NCBI GenBank assembly: GCA_963794605.1 | Contig: CAWCEN010000002.1 | Location: 868,001 to 932,000, forward strand | DNA from: VAXT01 sp963794605 | Lineage (GTDB): Bacteria; Actinomycetota; Thermoleophilia; Gaiellales; Gaiellaceae | Reading direction: 5' to 3' | Length of the DNA stretch: 64,000 nt | Shown: piece by piece, positions 34,499 to 43,489 of the stretch | Layout of the letters: each line of letters starts with the position of its first letter | How positions within the stretch are numbered: position 1 is the stretch's first letter | Position numbers and translations under genes: made by a program | Notes under the pieces: model-generated | Seen by the model: the letters and a program-made list of their open reading frames with translations, nothing else | The model's database searches: none | What the model was told of the DNA's origin: nothing

Positions 34499-35745
34499 AC
34501 CGAGGTTTCGTCCGCTTCGTGCTGCTCACGGTCGTCCTTGCGTGCGGCTGGCAAGCGACCGTGGCGGCTCCCGTGCTCGCAGAGCGTGGACGGAGTCGGC
34601 CGGACCCGGCAAAGCTGTGGAAGGCATATCCGCTCAACCCTCGTAAGCAGCCGATCTCCCCGACGAAGCCGGCGGCCCCGGCGGCGGTGCGGACGGGCAC
34701 AGCAGCGCCCGGTTCCTCGGATTGGCGGCAAGCCTCGCCACTGCTGCTCGTTTCCTTCGTTCTCGCGCTCGCCATACTTGCGGGCGGGCTTCTGCTCGTA
34801 TCTCTCAGGCTGACGCCAGCCTCGGCGCTCGGCGTGGCCAGGCGCTCGCCGCGTGCGTTCGGTGCGCGGCAACCTCGCCGCCTCTCACGCCGGCTATCAG
34901 AAGGAGGGCTCGCCGTGAAGAATCTCGTGCATCGATTCCATTCGGGCGGGGAACGCCATGATGACGAGAGCGAAGTCGTTGCCGCCGCGGCCGAGACTGC
35001 AGGTCCAGTACGTCGAAAGGACATATTCACCCCCCATTCCATGCGTGGGCAAGAAAGGAACGAGACGGTGCATCAGGCGAAGAATCCAACACCCCAAAGC
35101 GGCAGTGACACCGAGAAGGTTCCCGTCGACGGCGGGCATCCTGAGGTCGGGCGGGCCGAGCAGGTGGGCGAGCAGGTCGCCGCCGTCCTGGTTTCGGCGG
35201 AGCAGGCAGCCGAGCAGATTCGCGAATCCGCACGGCAGGACGCCGAACGGATCCGAGCTGAGGCAAAGCACGAGCTTTCCACGGCACTCTCCGCGAAGAA
35301 GCTCGAGGCCGAACGAGGACGCCGCGAGAGCGAGAAGCTTCGGGCAGATGCCGACGCGTACAACAAGCACACGCGCGAGGCGGCCGATCGTTATGTCACC
35401 GAGACGCGCGAGAAGATTGACGCGGAGGTTGCGCAATGGCGGGCCGAGGTCGACGAACAGGTGCGCGGGATTCGGCGGGCGGCCGAACTAAGGGCAAAGG
35501 ACCTCGAGACGGAAGCGCGGGCGCGCCAGAAGACACTCTTGCAGCAGGTCGCACGCGCCGAGGCCCGGTTGGAGCAGCTGTTGGGGATCTTCCGCGGGAT
35601 GACGTTGCAGTTGGAGGGTCTGGTCGGCGCCGAATCGGCGGGGCGGCGGCCCGGGAATGCGGGGGAGACATCCGTCGCAGAGCCGCTCGCTGAGGCGCTC
35701 AAGCCTCGACCCTCGGCAAGTCGCTCCTCCTCTAAGAGTGGGTAG
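34495..35745 (+). CDS. Membrane protein with long C-terminal coiled coil (DivIVA-like)
   Basis: The 416-residue protein has a signal or anchor (residues 5-27), a Pro-rich linker, a second membrane helix (about 82-103), a basic stretch, and from about 215 to 375 a charged heptad coiled coil ('EQAAEQIRESARQDAERIRA', 'VAQWRAEVDEQVRGIRRAAE') like the C-terminal halves of DivIVA or ATP synthase b-type helices. Two in-frame GTG codons with strong ribosome-binding sites lie inside (AGAAGGAGG before 34915; GAAAGGA before the GTG near 35069), so shorter soluble forms are possible. It is coupled to the transpeptidase gene by an ATGA overlap. A role in wall organisation is an inference. Confidence 0.65.
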   Translation: MNRGFVRFVLLTVVLACGWQATVAAPVLAERGRSRPDPAKLWKAYPLNPRKQPISPTKPAAPAAVRTGTAAPGSSDWRQASPLLLVSFVLALAILAGGLLLVSLRLTPASALGVARRSPRAFGARQPRRLSRRLSEGGLAVKNLVHRFHSGGERHDDESEVVAAAAETAGPVRRKDIFTPHSMRGQERNETVHQAKNPTPQSGSDTEKVPVDGGHPEVGRAEQVGEQVAAVLVSAEQAAEQIRESARQDAERIRAEAKHELSTALSAKKLEAERGRRESEKLRADADAYNKHTREAADRYVTETREKIDAEVAQWRAEVDEQVRGIRRAAELRAKDLETEARARQKTLLQQVARAEARLEQLLGIFRGMTLQLEGLVGAESAGRRPGNAGETSVAEPLAEALKPRPSASRSSSKSG

Positions 35746-35751
35746 CGCTAG

Positions 35752-36144
35752 CTAACCGAATAACAGGGGAATCGCCAAGCCGACGCCGATACCGAGCAAC
35801 ACGGCGATGATGAGCAGAAGCACATCGTCCCGGAGCCGGTCGAGACCTCGAGCCTTCACGGGAGCGCGGCGACGTGCCCTCGCAGGCGCCGGGGGCTGGC
35901 GATCGAGCGTCGACTTCGTCGGTTGCTCGTGGACGACCGGACGGGGTGAAGTCGGCTTCGAGTTCGGCGGTCTGCTCCCTGGCCGCGGCAGTCCTGTCTC
36001 GCTCAGTTCGACCTCGAGGCTCTCGAGCAGCATTGAGATCTGCTCGTCCACGCCATCGGGCTGACGAACGCTTGCCGCTTCGCCAGACGCGTCGCCATTA
36101 ACTCCCCGTTTGGCGCGCAGACCCACGCGACCCAGCACCCTCAC
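35752..36144 (-). CDS. Tail-anchored small hypothetical protein
   Basis: The 130-residue protein begins at GTG 36144, has a low-complexity Pro/Arg/Ser middle ('PGSRPPNSKPTSPRPVV', 'RARRRAPVKARG') and ends in one membrane helix ('VLLLIIAVLLGIGVGLAIPL'). It has no recognised domain. It converges with the coiled-coil gene (six bases apart) and could be a tail-anchored membrane protein. Compositional bias makes coding less certain. Confidence 0.45.
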   Translation of the reverse strand: MRVLGRVGLRAKRGVNGDASGEAASVRQPDGVDEQISMLLESLEVELSETGLPRPGSRPPNSKPTSPRPVVHEQPTKSTLDRQPPAPARARRRAPVKARGLDRLRDDVLLLIIAVLLGIGVGLAIPLLFG

Positions 36145-36462
36145 GGTGCCATTGCCTTCACGGGAAAAAGCCTAGCTCACCGGGCTAACCAAAGAAGATG
36201 CGTGAGCTCCGCAATTCCGGCCCTTGACGAACAAAGGCGCTAGTCCCTCAGGGAGGCTTAACACTCTGACGCTCTCAACGGGAATACACTGTTCTGACCT
36301 GGCCCCGCACTTTCGATTCCGGCCGGAAGCCCGCAACCCACCAACGCGCGCGACGCGCGCGCGAGGCGAGGAGCTTCCCGAGGCGAACGGACTCTGTTGC
36401 GGGGCCAGCTGCTGCGAGGGGGGAACGGTCCACGCAAGCAGGCAGACGGTTCTCCGGCTCGG
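36145..36462. other. 318-base region without a recognisable gene
   Basis: I see no coding sequence. TGGCCCCGCA at 36300-36309 has a perfect inverted partner TGCGGGGCCA at 36398-36407, 88 bases apart. An alternating CG-rich stretch (GCGCGCGACGCGCGCGCG) lies between. It is the 3' flank of the LacI-type gene and the 5' flank of the 35752 gene. Confidence 0.4.
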
Positions 36463-37500
36463 TCAGACCGTCTTCGGCGGCGCCGTCGAGTCGCGGACGA
36501 CGAGGCGTGTCGCGAGCTCGACGTGCAGCGTCTCGAAGCTCTGCCGCTCGAGCAGGCGACTCAGGATGCTCACGGCAGTGCGCCCCATCTCCGCAAGCGG
36601 CTGGCGTACAGTGGTCAGCGCGGGCGTCACGATCGTCGCGTGCTCGACGTCGTCGAAGCCGACCACCGACAGATCCTCTGGGACACGAATGCCGCGAGCG
36701 CGGGCAGCCTGAATAGCGCCGATCGCGGTGTCGTCGTTGAACGCGAAGATCGCCGTCGGCGGGTCGGGTAGCGCCAGCAGAGAGGCGGCGGCATCTCGCC
36801 CGGGGTCGATCTCGGGGATCGATTCGACCTCGAGCGTGGGGTCGGGGAGGATGCCGGCTGACGCTAGCGCTGCCCGGTACCCGCTGCGGCGATCTTCAGT
36901 CGCGAGCCAACCGCTTGGGCCCGCGATTTGCGCGATGCGGCGGTGGCCGAGATCGAGCAGATGGCGCATCGCCTGGTCGGCGCCGGACGTGTTCGCGGCC
37001 GAGACTGACGGGATCCGCTGGTCGAGCCGCATCAGAGGGTCGATGACGACGAACCGAAACCCGTTGTCCAGGTGCCGCTCGAGCTCCTCGCTCGACTCCT
37101 CGGGAAGAATGATCAGGGAGCCGTCGGTCATGCCGTGCAGGCGATCGAGCACCGAGACCTCGCGGTCGTGCTCCTGCCTGGTGGGCGACAGCACGATCTG
37201 GAGGTCGCGCTCGAACAGCGCCTCGGCTGCGCCGTCCAGGATCCCGGAGAAGTACGCGGGATAGACGAGCGGGACGACGACGCCGACGAACCCGGTGGTT
37301 CCGGCGGAGAGACCGCGCGCGCTGCGATTGGCGGTGTAGCCGTTCTCGCGGATGACGCGGCTGACGTTGTCGCGCGTCTCGTCCGAAACGTCGCCCCGGC
37401 CGTTGAGCACACGCGAGACCGTCGCGATCGAGACGCCCGCCTGATCGGCGATCTGGCGAATGGTCGTACGTTGGGAGGTACCCTGCGCCATCTCGCGCAT
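36463..37500 (-). CDS. LacI-family transcriptional regulator of the glucoside operon
   Basis: The 345-residue repressor has an N-terminal HTH ('TIRQIADQAGVSIATVSRVL' within residues 13-32) with hinge 'NRSARGLSAG', then a periplasmic-binding-protein-like effector domain ('GFVGVVVPLVYPAYFSGIL', 'GHRRIAQIAGPSGWLATEDR', 'AIFAFNDDTAIGAIQAARA'). The start is ATG 37500 or 37491. It is divergent from an oligosaccharide uptake operon. A perfect 20-base palindrome lies nine bases from its start and a second operator overlaps the operon promoter, so it probably represses both itself and the transporter in the absence of the sugar. Confidence 0.9.
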   Translation of the reverse strand: MREMAQGTSQRTTIRQIADQAGVSIATVSRVLNGRGDVSDETRDNVSRVIRENGYTANRSARGLSAGTTGFVGVVVPLVYPAYFSGILDGAAEALFERDLQIVLSPTRQEHDREVSVLDRLHGMTDGSLIILPEESSEELERHLDNGFRFVVIDPLMRLDQRIPSVSAANTSGADQAMRHLLDLGHRRIAQIAGPSGWLATEDRRSGYRAALASAGILPDPTLEVESIPEIDPGRDAAASLLALPDPPTAIFAFNDDTAIGAIQAARARGIRVPEDLSVVGFDDVEHATIVTPALTTVRQPLAEMGRTAVSILSRLLERQSFETLHVELATRLVVRDSTAPPKTV

Positions 37501-37508
37501 TGAAGCAT

Positions 37509-37528
37509 GTTCCGGAACGTTCCGGAAC
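37509..37528. promoter_or_regulatory. LacI-type operator next to the repressor gene
   Basis: GTTCCGGAACGTTCCGGAAC is a perfect 20-base palindrome with the central CG typical of LacI-family operators. It is just upstream of the LacI start, consistent with autoregulation. Confidence 0.75.
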
Positions 37529-37567
37529 CCGCAGACCGAAATTTCCTTGCAATTTGCGACAAACGGC

Positions 37568-37595
37568 TTGACATCCTGGTAACAAACCTGTTAAT
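37568..37595 (+). promoter_or_regulatory. Promoter of the glucoside transport operon
   Basis: TTGACA (37568-37573, perfect -35), a 16-base spacer, and GTTAAT (37590-37595) as -10. The predicted start near 37602 lies inside the downstream operator. Confidence 0.6.
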
Positions 37596-37598
37596 CCT

Positions 37599-37614
37599 CC
37601 GGAAACGTTTTCGG
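37599..37614. promoter_or_regulatory. LacI-type operator over the transcription start
   Basis: CCGGAAACGTTTTCGG is palindromic at seven of eight positions around a central CG and related to the 37509 site. A further half-site, TTCCGAAACG, follows at 37622-37631. Binding here would block initiation from the TTGACA promoter. Confidence 0.65.
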
Positions 37615-37673
37615 AAACAAATTCCGAAACGCTGGCTAACCGCCCGGCGCACGGGCGAGAAAGGACTCAGCCG

Positions 37674-39414
37674 ATGCGACGCAAGATTCCTTCGAAGCGG
37701 TGGATGGCCGTCGCCGTCGCTGCGGCTCTCGCCGCCCTTGCGACCGTGGTCAGCACATCCACTCGGGCGGCCGTAGAGAAGCCCGCAACCATCTCCGCCG
37801 GGCACAAGTGCCTCGTCATGACCGGCTCCGGAGATCCCACGTTTATCAAGAACTTCAACCCCTACACCGCCACCGGTCTGCCGAGCGGCTCCTTCGTCCA
37901 AGGAGCGTTCTACGAGCCGCTGATCATCACGGCCGAGGGTGGCCTCAAGCCGGTTCCGTGGCTCGCCCGCAGCTGGAAGTGGAGCAACGGCAACAAGACG
38001 CTCACGCTGAACCTCGCCCGGACCGCGAAGTGGTCGGACGGCCGCAAGCTCACCTCGTCCGACGTCGTCTACAGCTTCCTGGCCGGACGCCAGGACAAGA
38101 TCATGGACCGCGTCGGCCTGACGGGCAAAGGCAACGAGATCCTCTCCGTCAAGGCGAGAGGCCCGTACAAGGTCATCATCAAGCTGAAGGCGCCGGACTC
38201 TCAGTTCATCTCGGCCACGATGAACCGCGTCTTCGTCGTTCCGCGGCATGTCTGGTCAAAGGTGAAGGACGTGCCGAACTTCTTCAACACGCGGCCGATC
38301 AGCTCCGGCCCGTTCAACCGCATCACGCGCTTCACCTCGCAGGACTACGTCTTCAGCAAGAACCCGAGCTACTGGCGGAAGGGGCAGCCGAAGATCGCGT
38401 GCCTCGAATACGTGCAGGCCTCGTCGAACGACGCCGCGCTTGCCCTGATCCAGAGCGGACAGGTCGACTGGACGCACAACTTCGTGCCGAACGTCGAGAA
38501 GGCGTACACCGCCAAGGACAAGAAGCACTTCCACGCGTTCTACGCGACGACGGCGTATCCGATCTCGCTCATGACGGACACGACGAAGTACCCGTACAGC
38601 ATGCCCGCGTTCCGGAAGGCGCTCAGCCGGGCGATCGACCGCAAGACCGTGTCGAAGCTCGGTGAGTACGGCTATGCCCCGCCGACCGACGCGATCGGCC
38701 TGAACGGGCTCTTCCCGAAGTGGGTCACGGACAAGAAGGTCAAGGCGCGTGCCAAGACCATGTCCAGCTACAGCACCAACGCCGCCAAGACGATCCTGAC
38801 CAACGCCGGCTTCACGTACCGGAACGGCCGGCTGATCGATCCGCACAATGACGCGGTCAAGCTCGACATCCACGTGATCGCCGGCTGGTCGGACTGGGTC
38901 GCCTCGAACCAGATCATTACCCGGAACCTGCGTGACATCGGAATCAACTCCGAGGTTGCGCTCGAGCCGGACTGGGGCGCCTGGCAGCCAAGTGCGTACG
39001 CGACGAAGTTCCCGACGCTCCTCTGGCAGGCCGCATCGCAGGGCTCGCCCTACGGGTACTTCTACTCGAACCTGTCCCAGAACGCGTTCGTTCCCTTCGG
39101 GTGAAAGCGGTGAGACGACGGGCAACTGGGCGCACTTCGCCGACGCGAAGGCGACCAAGCTGCTCGCCAAGTGGAAGGGCACGCTGAACGTGGCGAAGCA
39201 GAGGCAGTACGCCACGCAGCTGCAGAACATCTTCCTCGACGAGCTGCCGATCGTGCCGCTGTTCATCGGCCCGCGTTGGTCGACGTACAGCACGCGGTAC
39301 TTCCACTGCTTCTCGTCGCAGAAGAACTTCTTCGGCGATCCGATCTTCACGACCTTCCCCGACAACATCCTGTCCTTCACCCGGATCTGCCCGGGTAGCA
39401 AGGTCGGCCCTTGA
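37674..39414 (+). pseudogene. ABC transporter substrate-binding protein, family 5, frameshifted
   Basis: The protein has a signal peptide (residues about 8-32) and SBP_bac_5 features: 'FVQGAFYEPLIITAEGGLKP', 'LARSWKWSNGNKTLTLNL', 'WSDGRKLTSSDVVYSF', 'FRKALSRAIDRKTVSKLGEY'. At 39093-39097 the frame breaks (TGA at 39102). The C-terminus ('GNWAHFADAKATKLLAKWKG', 'FLDELPIVPLFIGPRWSTYS') continues in the next frame to 39414. Removing one T at 39096-39097 restores about 579 residues. It would capture an oligosaccharide for the downstream permeases. As it heads an otherwise intact operon, a base error is more likely than inactivation. Confidence 0.8.
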
Positions 39415-39436
39415 GGCCCTCGTAAACGAGCGGTAA

Positions 39437-39466
39437 CGGCGGGCGGTCCCTCTCGATCGCCCGCCG
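39437..39466 (+). promoter_or_regulatory. Intercistronic hairpin between binding protein and permease genes
   Basis: CGGCGGGCG (39437-39445) pairs with CGCCCGCCG (39458-39466); the flanking TAA/TTA extends the stem. Such a structure behind the binding-protein gene often protects its mRNA and lowers permease expression. Confidence 0.5.
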
Positions 39467-39488
39467 ATTACCCTCCGAGGACCGAACT

Positions 39489-40475
39489 ATGCGCTGGTTC
39501 GCCCGTCGGCTCGTCTTCTACGTCTTCGCGCTGTGGGTCGCGCTGACGATCAACTTCCTGCTGCCGCGCCTGATGCCGGGGAGCCCGATCGACGGGATCC
39601 TGCAGCACCTGACGCCGAACCAGCTCGCGGCGAACCCCGGGATCGTCAAGACCTACGAGGCGCTCGTCGGCGGCGGCGACAAATCGATCTGGGAGGACTA
39701 CATCACGTACCTGAGCCGCATCGTGCACCTCGACTTCGGCATCTCCACGTCGCACTACCCGGCGCCGGTCTCCCAGGTCGTCGGGCAGACGCTCCCCTAC
39801 TCGATCTTCCTCGTCGGCGTCGCCTTCTTCCTCTCGTTCGTAATCGGCACGGCGATCGGGATGTTCGCGGCGTGGCGGCGCGGCGGCGTCGTCGACAACG
39901 TGTTCGTGCCGACCCTCATGGCGCTGAGCGCATTCCCCGCCTTCTTCACGGGACTGCTCGCGCTCTACTTCCTCGGCCTCAAGCTCCACTGGTTCCCGAT
40001 CCAGCACGCCTACGACAACGGTCTCACCCCCGGGTTCAACTGGGAGTTCCTCTCGAGCGCGTTCCGACACGCGCAGCTACCGATGCTCGTCATCCTCGCC
40101 GCCTTCACGGGCGGCTGGATGCTGAACATGCGCACCGTGATGATCAACACGATCGGCGAGGACTACGTGACCATGGCGCACGCCAAGGGCCTGTCCGACA
40201 GGCGCGTGATGACCTGGTACGCAGGGCGCAACGCGATTCTCCCGCCGCTGAACGGCTTCGCCGCGCTCTTCGCGAGCGCCGTCGGCGGGCTCGTCTTCGT
40301 CGAGTACATCTTCAGCTACCCCGGCGCGGGCCTGACGCTCCAGCAGGCCGTGCTCGGGAACGACTACGCCCTCGCGCAGGCGCTGCTCGTCGTGCTCTCG
40401 GTCTGCGTGATCTTCGCGAACCTGCTCATGGACGTCCTCAACCTGATCCTCGACCCGCGCCTGCGGACCGCCTGA
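39489..40475 (+). CDS. ABC transporter permease, DppB type
   Basis: The 328-residue protein has six membrane helices. The first is followed by a long extracytoplasmic loop ('INFLLPRLMPGSPIDGIL'). The conserved cytoplasmic EAA-like loop reads 'EDYVTMAHAKGLSDRRVMTW' followed by 'NAILPPLNGFAALFASAVGG'. It is one half of the membrane channel of a peptide/oligosaccharide (family 5) ABC importer. The start is ATG 39489. The stop overlaps the start of the partner permease (TGATG). Confidence 0.9.
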   Translation: MRWFARRLVFYVFALWVALTINFLLPRLMPGSPIDGILQHLTPNQLAANPGIVKTYEALVGGGDKSIWEDYITYLSRIVHLDFGISTSHYPAPVSQVVGQTLPYSIFLVGVAFFLSFVIGTAIGMFAAWRRGGVVDNVFVPTLMALSAFPAFFTGLLALYFLGLKLHWFPIQHAYDNGLTPGFNWEFLSSAFRHAQLPMLVILAAFTGGWMLNMRTVMINTIGEDYVTMAHAKGLSDRRVMTWYAGRNAILPPLNGFAALFASAVGGLVFVEYIFSYPGAGLTLQQAVLGNDYALAQALLVVLSVCVIFANLLMDVLNLILDPRLRTA

Positions 40476-41467
40476 TGTCGCAGCTCGAGCCCACACTCGA
40501 CCCCGCGCTCGACCTCTCGCTCGAGGCGCCGCGGCGCGTCCGCCGGCGCTTCCACATCCCAGGCTGGCTGGCGCTCCTGCTCTCGAACACGAAGTCGCGG
40601 CTCGGTCTCGCCATGGTCGGCCTCGTGGTCATCGTCGCTGTCATCGCGCCGTGGATCTCGGTCGCGGACCCGAACGCGTTCAACATCCTCGCCACCCGCC
40701 AGGCGCCCTCCTGGAACCACCTCTTCGGGACGACCGATCAGGGGAGCGACGTTTTCTCGCAGGTCGTCATCGGCGCCCGGCGGTCGCTGCTGCTTGGGGC
40801 TTTCGCCGCTGCTCTCGCCACTGCGGTCGCCGCCGCGCTCGGGATCACCGCTGCGCTAGTCGGCGGACTGGTCGACGACATCATCAACTTCCTGATCAAC
40901 ATCTTTCTCGTCATTCCGCCGATTCCGCTCCTCGTCGTCATGTCCGGCTACACGCAGGACCACGGCATGACGACGATGATCGTCGTCCTGGCGCTCGTCC
41001 TCTGGGCGTTCGAGGCGCGGATCCTGCGCGCGCAGGCGTTGTCGCTGAAGAGCCGCGACTTCGTCGACGCGGCCCGGGCCGCGGGCGAGCCGACCTGGCG
41101 GATCGTCTTCGGCGAGCTCGTCCCGAACATGATCAGCCGGATCGCGGCTGCGTTCGTCCTCGTCTTCTACATCGCGCTGCTCGTCGACGCGGGCCTCGAG
41201 TTCCTCGGCCTCGGAGACGTCTCGGCGACGAGCTGGGGCGTCACCCTCTACTGGGCGCAGACGAACTCGACCGTGCTCCAGGGCGAGTGGTGGCCGTTCT
41301 TCTTCCCCGGAGCCGCGCTGGCGTTCACGGTGCTCGGGCTCGTCCTGCTGCTCGCCGGCATCGACGAGTTCACGAACCCTCGCCTGCGAGCGGAGAAAAA
41401 GCCGCGCCGCGGACGCCTGCGGATGCTCTTCGGCGGCCGGCTCGCGGTCCGTGAGGAAAGTGCATGA
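40475..41467 (+). CDS. ABC transporter permease, DppC type
   Basis: The 330-residue protein has a cytoplasmic N-terminus, the DppC-typical first helix ('SRLGLAMVGLVVIVAVIAPW'), then 'HLFGTTDQGSDVFSQVVIGA'. The EAA-like loop reads 'SRDFVDAARAAGEPTWRIVF' followed by 'GELVPNMISRIAAAF'. It is the second half of the importer channel. Start ATG 40475; the C-terminal basic tail overlaps the ATPase start by four bases. Confidence 0.9.
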   Translation: MSQLEPTLDPALDLSLEAPRRVRRRFHIPGWLALLLSNTKSRLGLAMVGLVVIVAVIAPWISVADPNAFNILATRQAPSWNHLFGTTDQGSDVFSQVVIGARRSLLLGAFAAALATAVAAALGITAALVGGLVDDIINFLINIFLVIPPIPLLVVMSGYTQDHGMTTMIVVLALVLWAFEARILRAQALSLKSRDFVDAARAAGEPTWRIVFGELVPNMISRIAAAFVLVFYIALLVDAGLEFLGLGDVSATSWGVTLYWAQTNSTVLQGEWWPFFFPGAALAFTVLGLVLLLAGIDEFTNPRLRAEKKPRRGRLRMLFGGRLAVREESA

Positions 41468-42495
41468 CGAGCCTCGTGGAGGAGACGCCCGTGACCCGGC
41501 CGCGGAACGCGGACCTGCTCGAGCTGCGACACCTCGTCGTCGAGTACGGCTACGGCGAACGAGCCGCACGCGCCGTCGACGGCGTCGACCTCGCGATTCG
41601 CGAGGGCGAGGTGCTCGGGCTGGCCGGCGAGTCCGGCTGCGGGAAGACGACGATCGCGAACACGGTGATGCAGATCCTGCGGCCACCTGCCCGAATCGCT
41701 GGCGGCAGCATCTTCTTCGAGGGCGAGGACCTCGTTGGGAAGAGCGTCGAGGAGCTCCGCCGCTACCGCTGGCGAAACGTGTCCATGGTCCTCCAAAGCG
41801 CGATGAACGCGCTCAATCCGGTCATGCGCGTCGGCGACCAGTTCGTGGACGCGGTTCGGGCGCACGAGAAGATCAACCGGCGGCAGGCACTCGCGCGCGC
41901 GGGCGAGCTCCTCGAGCTTGTCGGCATCGACAGGCGCCGCGTCAGCTCGTATCCGCACCAGCTCTCGGGCGGCATGCGCCAGCGGGTCGTGATCGCCATG
42001 GCCCTCGCTCTGGAGCCGGAGCTGATCATCCTCGACGAGCCGACGACCGCCCTCGACGTCGTCGTTCAGCGCGAGATCCTCCAGCAAGTCGAGGCGCTCA
42101 AACGCGACTTCGGCTTTGCGGTGCTCTTCATCACGCACGACCTCTCGCTCCTGCTCGAGTTCGCAGACCGGATCGCGATCATGTACGCGGGCGAGATCGT
42201 CGAGAACTCGACGGCCGAGCGGCTCGCCGCGAACCCCCAGCACCCGTACACGCAGGGCCTCATGAAGTCCTTCCCTCCGCTGAGCGGCCCGCTGGTCCCG
42301 CTGACCGGGATCGCCGGGTCGCCCCCCGACCTGCGCGACCCGCCGACCGGGTGCCGCTTCCATCCCCGCTGCCCGCACTGCCTTCCCGAGCAGGCCGATC
42401 TCTATCGTCGCCAGACGACCGAACGCCCCAAACTGCGCGTGATCGAGGCGGGGCACAAGGTCGCATGCCATCTCGTCGCGGAGGCCGTGGAATGA
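41464..42495 (+). CDS. ABC transporter ATP-binding protein, DppD type
   Basis: The 343-residue ATPase has Walker A 'GESGCGKTTIANTV', Q-loop 'VLQSAMNALNPV', signature 'LSGGMRQRVVIAMALALEPE', Walker B 'LIILDEPTTALD' and the switch His in 'FITHDLSLL'. The C-terminal oligopeptide/dipeptide extension with Cys residues ('GCRFHPRCPHCLPEQADLY') may bind an Fe-S cluster in this family. It energises uptake with its partner ATPase, whose start overlaps its stop by four bases. Confidence 0.92.
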   Translation: MTSLVEETPVTRPRNADLLELRHLVVEYGYGERAARAVDGVDLAIREGEVLGLAGESGCGKTTIANTVMQILRPPARIAGGSIFFEGEDLVGKSVEELRRYRWRNVSMVLQSAMNALNPVMRVGDQFVDAVRAHEKINRRQALARAGELLELVGIDRRRVSSYPHQLSGGMRQRVVIAMALALEPELIILDEPTTALDVVVQREILQQVEALKRDFGFAVLFITHDLSLLLEFADRIAIMYAGEIVENSTAERLAANPQHPYTQGLMKSFPPLSGPLVPLTGIAGSPPDLRDPPTGCRFHPRCPHCLPEQADLYRRQTTERPKLRVIEAGHKVACHLVAEAVE

Positions 42496-43475
42496 CGACG
42501 GCGGCTCCCCTCGAGGTGCGCAGCCTGACGAAGTATTTCCCGCTCGGCAACGCGGTTCGCCGAGCGCACGTCCATGCAGTCGACGACGTGTCGTTCGAGC
42601 TCCGCCCAGGCACGATCACGGCGCTCGTCGGCGAGAGCGGGAGCGGGAAGAGCACCGTCGCCCGCCTGCTCGCGCACCTCGCCGAGCCGAGCGCCGGTGA
42701 AGTCCTGTTCGAGGGGAACGACGTCACGCACGTCCGGAGGCGGCGCGACGTCCTCCACTACCGCTCTCAGGTCCAGATCATCTTCCAGGACCCCTTCGGC
42801 TCGCTCAATCCGGTGAAGACGGTGCGCCACCACGTCGAGCGTCCGCTTCGCATCCACCACGTCGTCCCTTCGAAGCAGGTCGAGCAGCGTGTGTACGAAC
42901 TGCTGCGCACGGTCGGGCTGGTTCCCCCGGAGGACGTCGCCGCCAAGTATCCGCACGAGCTCTCGGGCGGCCAGCGACAGAGGGTCGCGATCGCCCGCGC
43001 GCTCGCGGTCGAGCCGAAGGTCGTCCTCGCCGACGAGCCGATCAGCATGCTAGACGTCTCGATTCGGATCGGGATCCTCAACCTGATGGCGCGGCTGAAG
43101 GAGGAGCGCGACATCGCGTTCCTGTACGTGACCCACGACCTCGCGAGCGCGCGCTACGTCGCCGACGACATCCTCGTCATGTACGCGGGGCAGATCGTCG
43201 AGCGGGGGCCGATCGAGGATGTGCTGTCGGCGCCGCTCCATCCGTACACGCGCCTGCTGCTCGACGTCGTGCCCGATCCGGCTACGAAGACCGAGGGCCA
43301 GCAGATCGAGCTCAGGAAGGGCGACGCCTCGGCCGCCGTCGACCCGGGCGAGGGGTGCCGGTTCCGGGCTCGCTGTCCCCTGGCGATCGAGATCTGCTCG
43401 CAAACGACCCCTCAGCTCGTCGAGGAGCGGCCTCGACACGCTGCCCGCTGCCACGTCACCGCCCCTGCGAACTGA
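42492..43475 (+). CDS. ABC transporter ATP-binding protein, DppF type
   Basis: The 327-residue ATPase has 'GESGSGKSTVARLL', 'QIIFQDPFGSLNPV', signature 'LSGGQRQRVAIARALAVEPK', Walker B 'VVLADEPISMLDVSI' and 'YVTHDLASARYV'. The family C-terminal Cys extension is present ('GCRFRARCPLAIEICSQ'). Walker B carries Ala-Asp-Glu rather than the usual Leu-Asp-Glu, as is common in DppF/OppF. The start is ATG 42492. It is the fifth gene of the operon; the glucosidase follows after 14 bases. Confidence 0.92.
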   Translation: MTTAAPLEVRSLTKYFPLGNAVRRAHVHAVDDVSFELRPGTITALVGESGSGKSTVARLLAHLAEPSAGEVLFEGNDVTHVRRRRDVLHYRSQVQIIFQDPFGSLNPVKTVRHHVERPLRIHHVVPSKQVEQRVYELLRTVGLVPPEDVAAKYPHELSGGQRQRVAIARALAVEPKVVLADEPISMLDVSIRIGILNLMARLKEERDIAFLYVTHDLASARYVADDILVMYAGQIVERGPIEDVLSAPLHPYTRLLLDVVPDPATKTEGQQIELRKGDASAAVDPGEGCRFRARCPLAIEICSQTTPQLVEERPRHAARCHVTAPAN

Positions 43476-43489
43476 CCGAGAGGACAAGC

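Noticed and set aside
39533..40474. Long alternative frame through the first permease
   Set aside because: Shadow ORF of Arg/Pro-rich composition; the DppC protein starts at ATG 40475.
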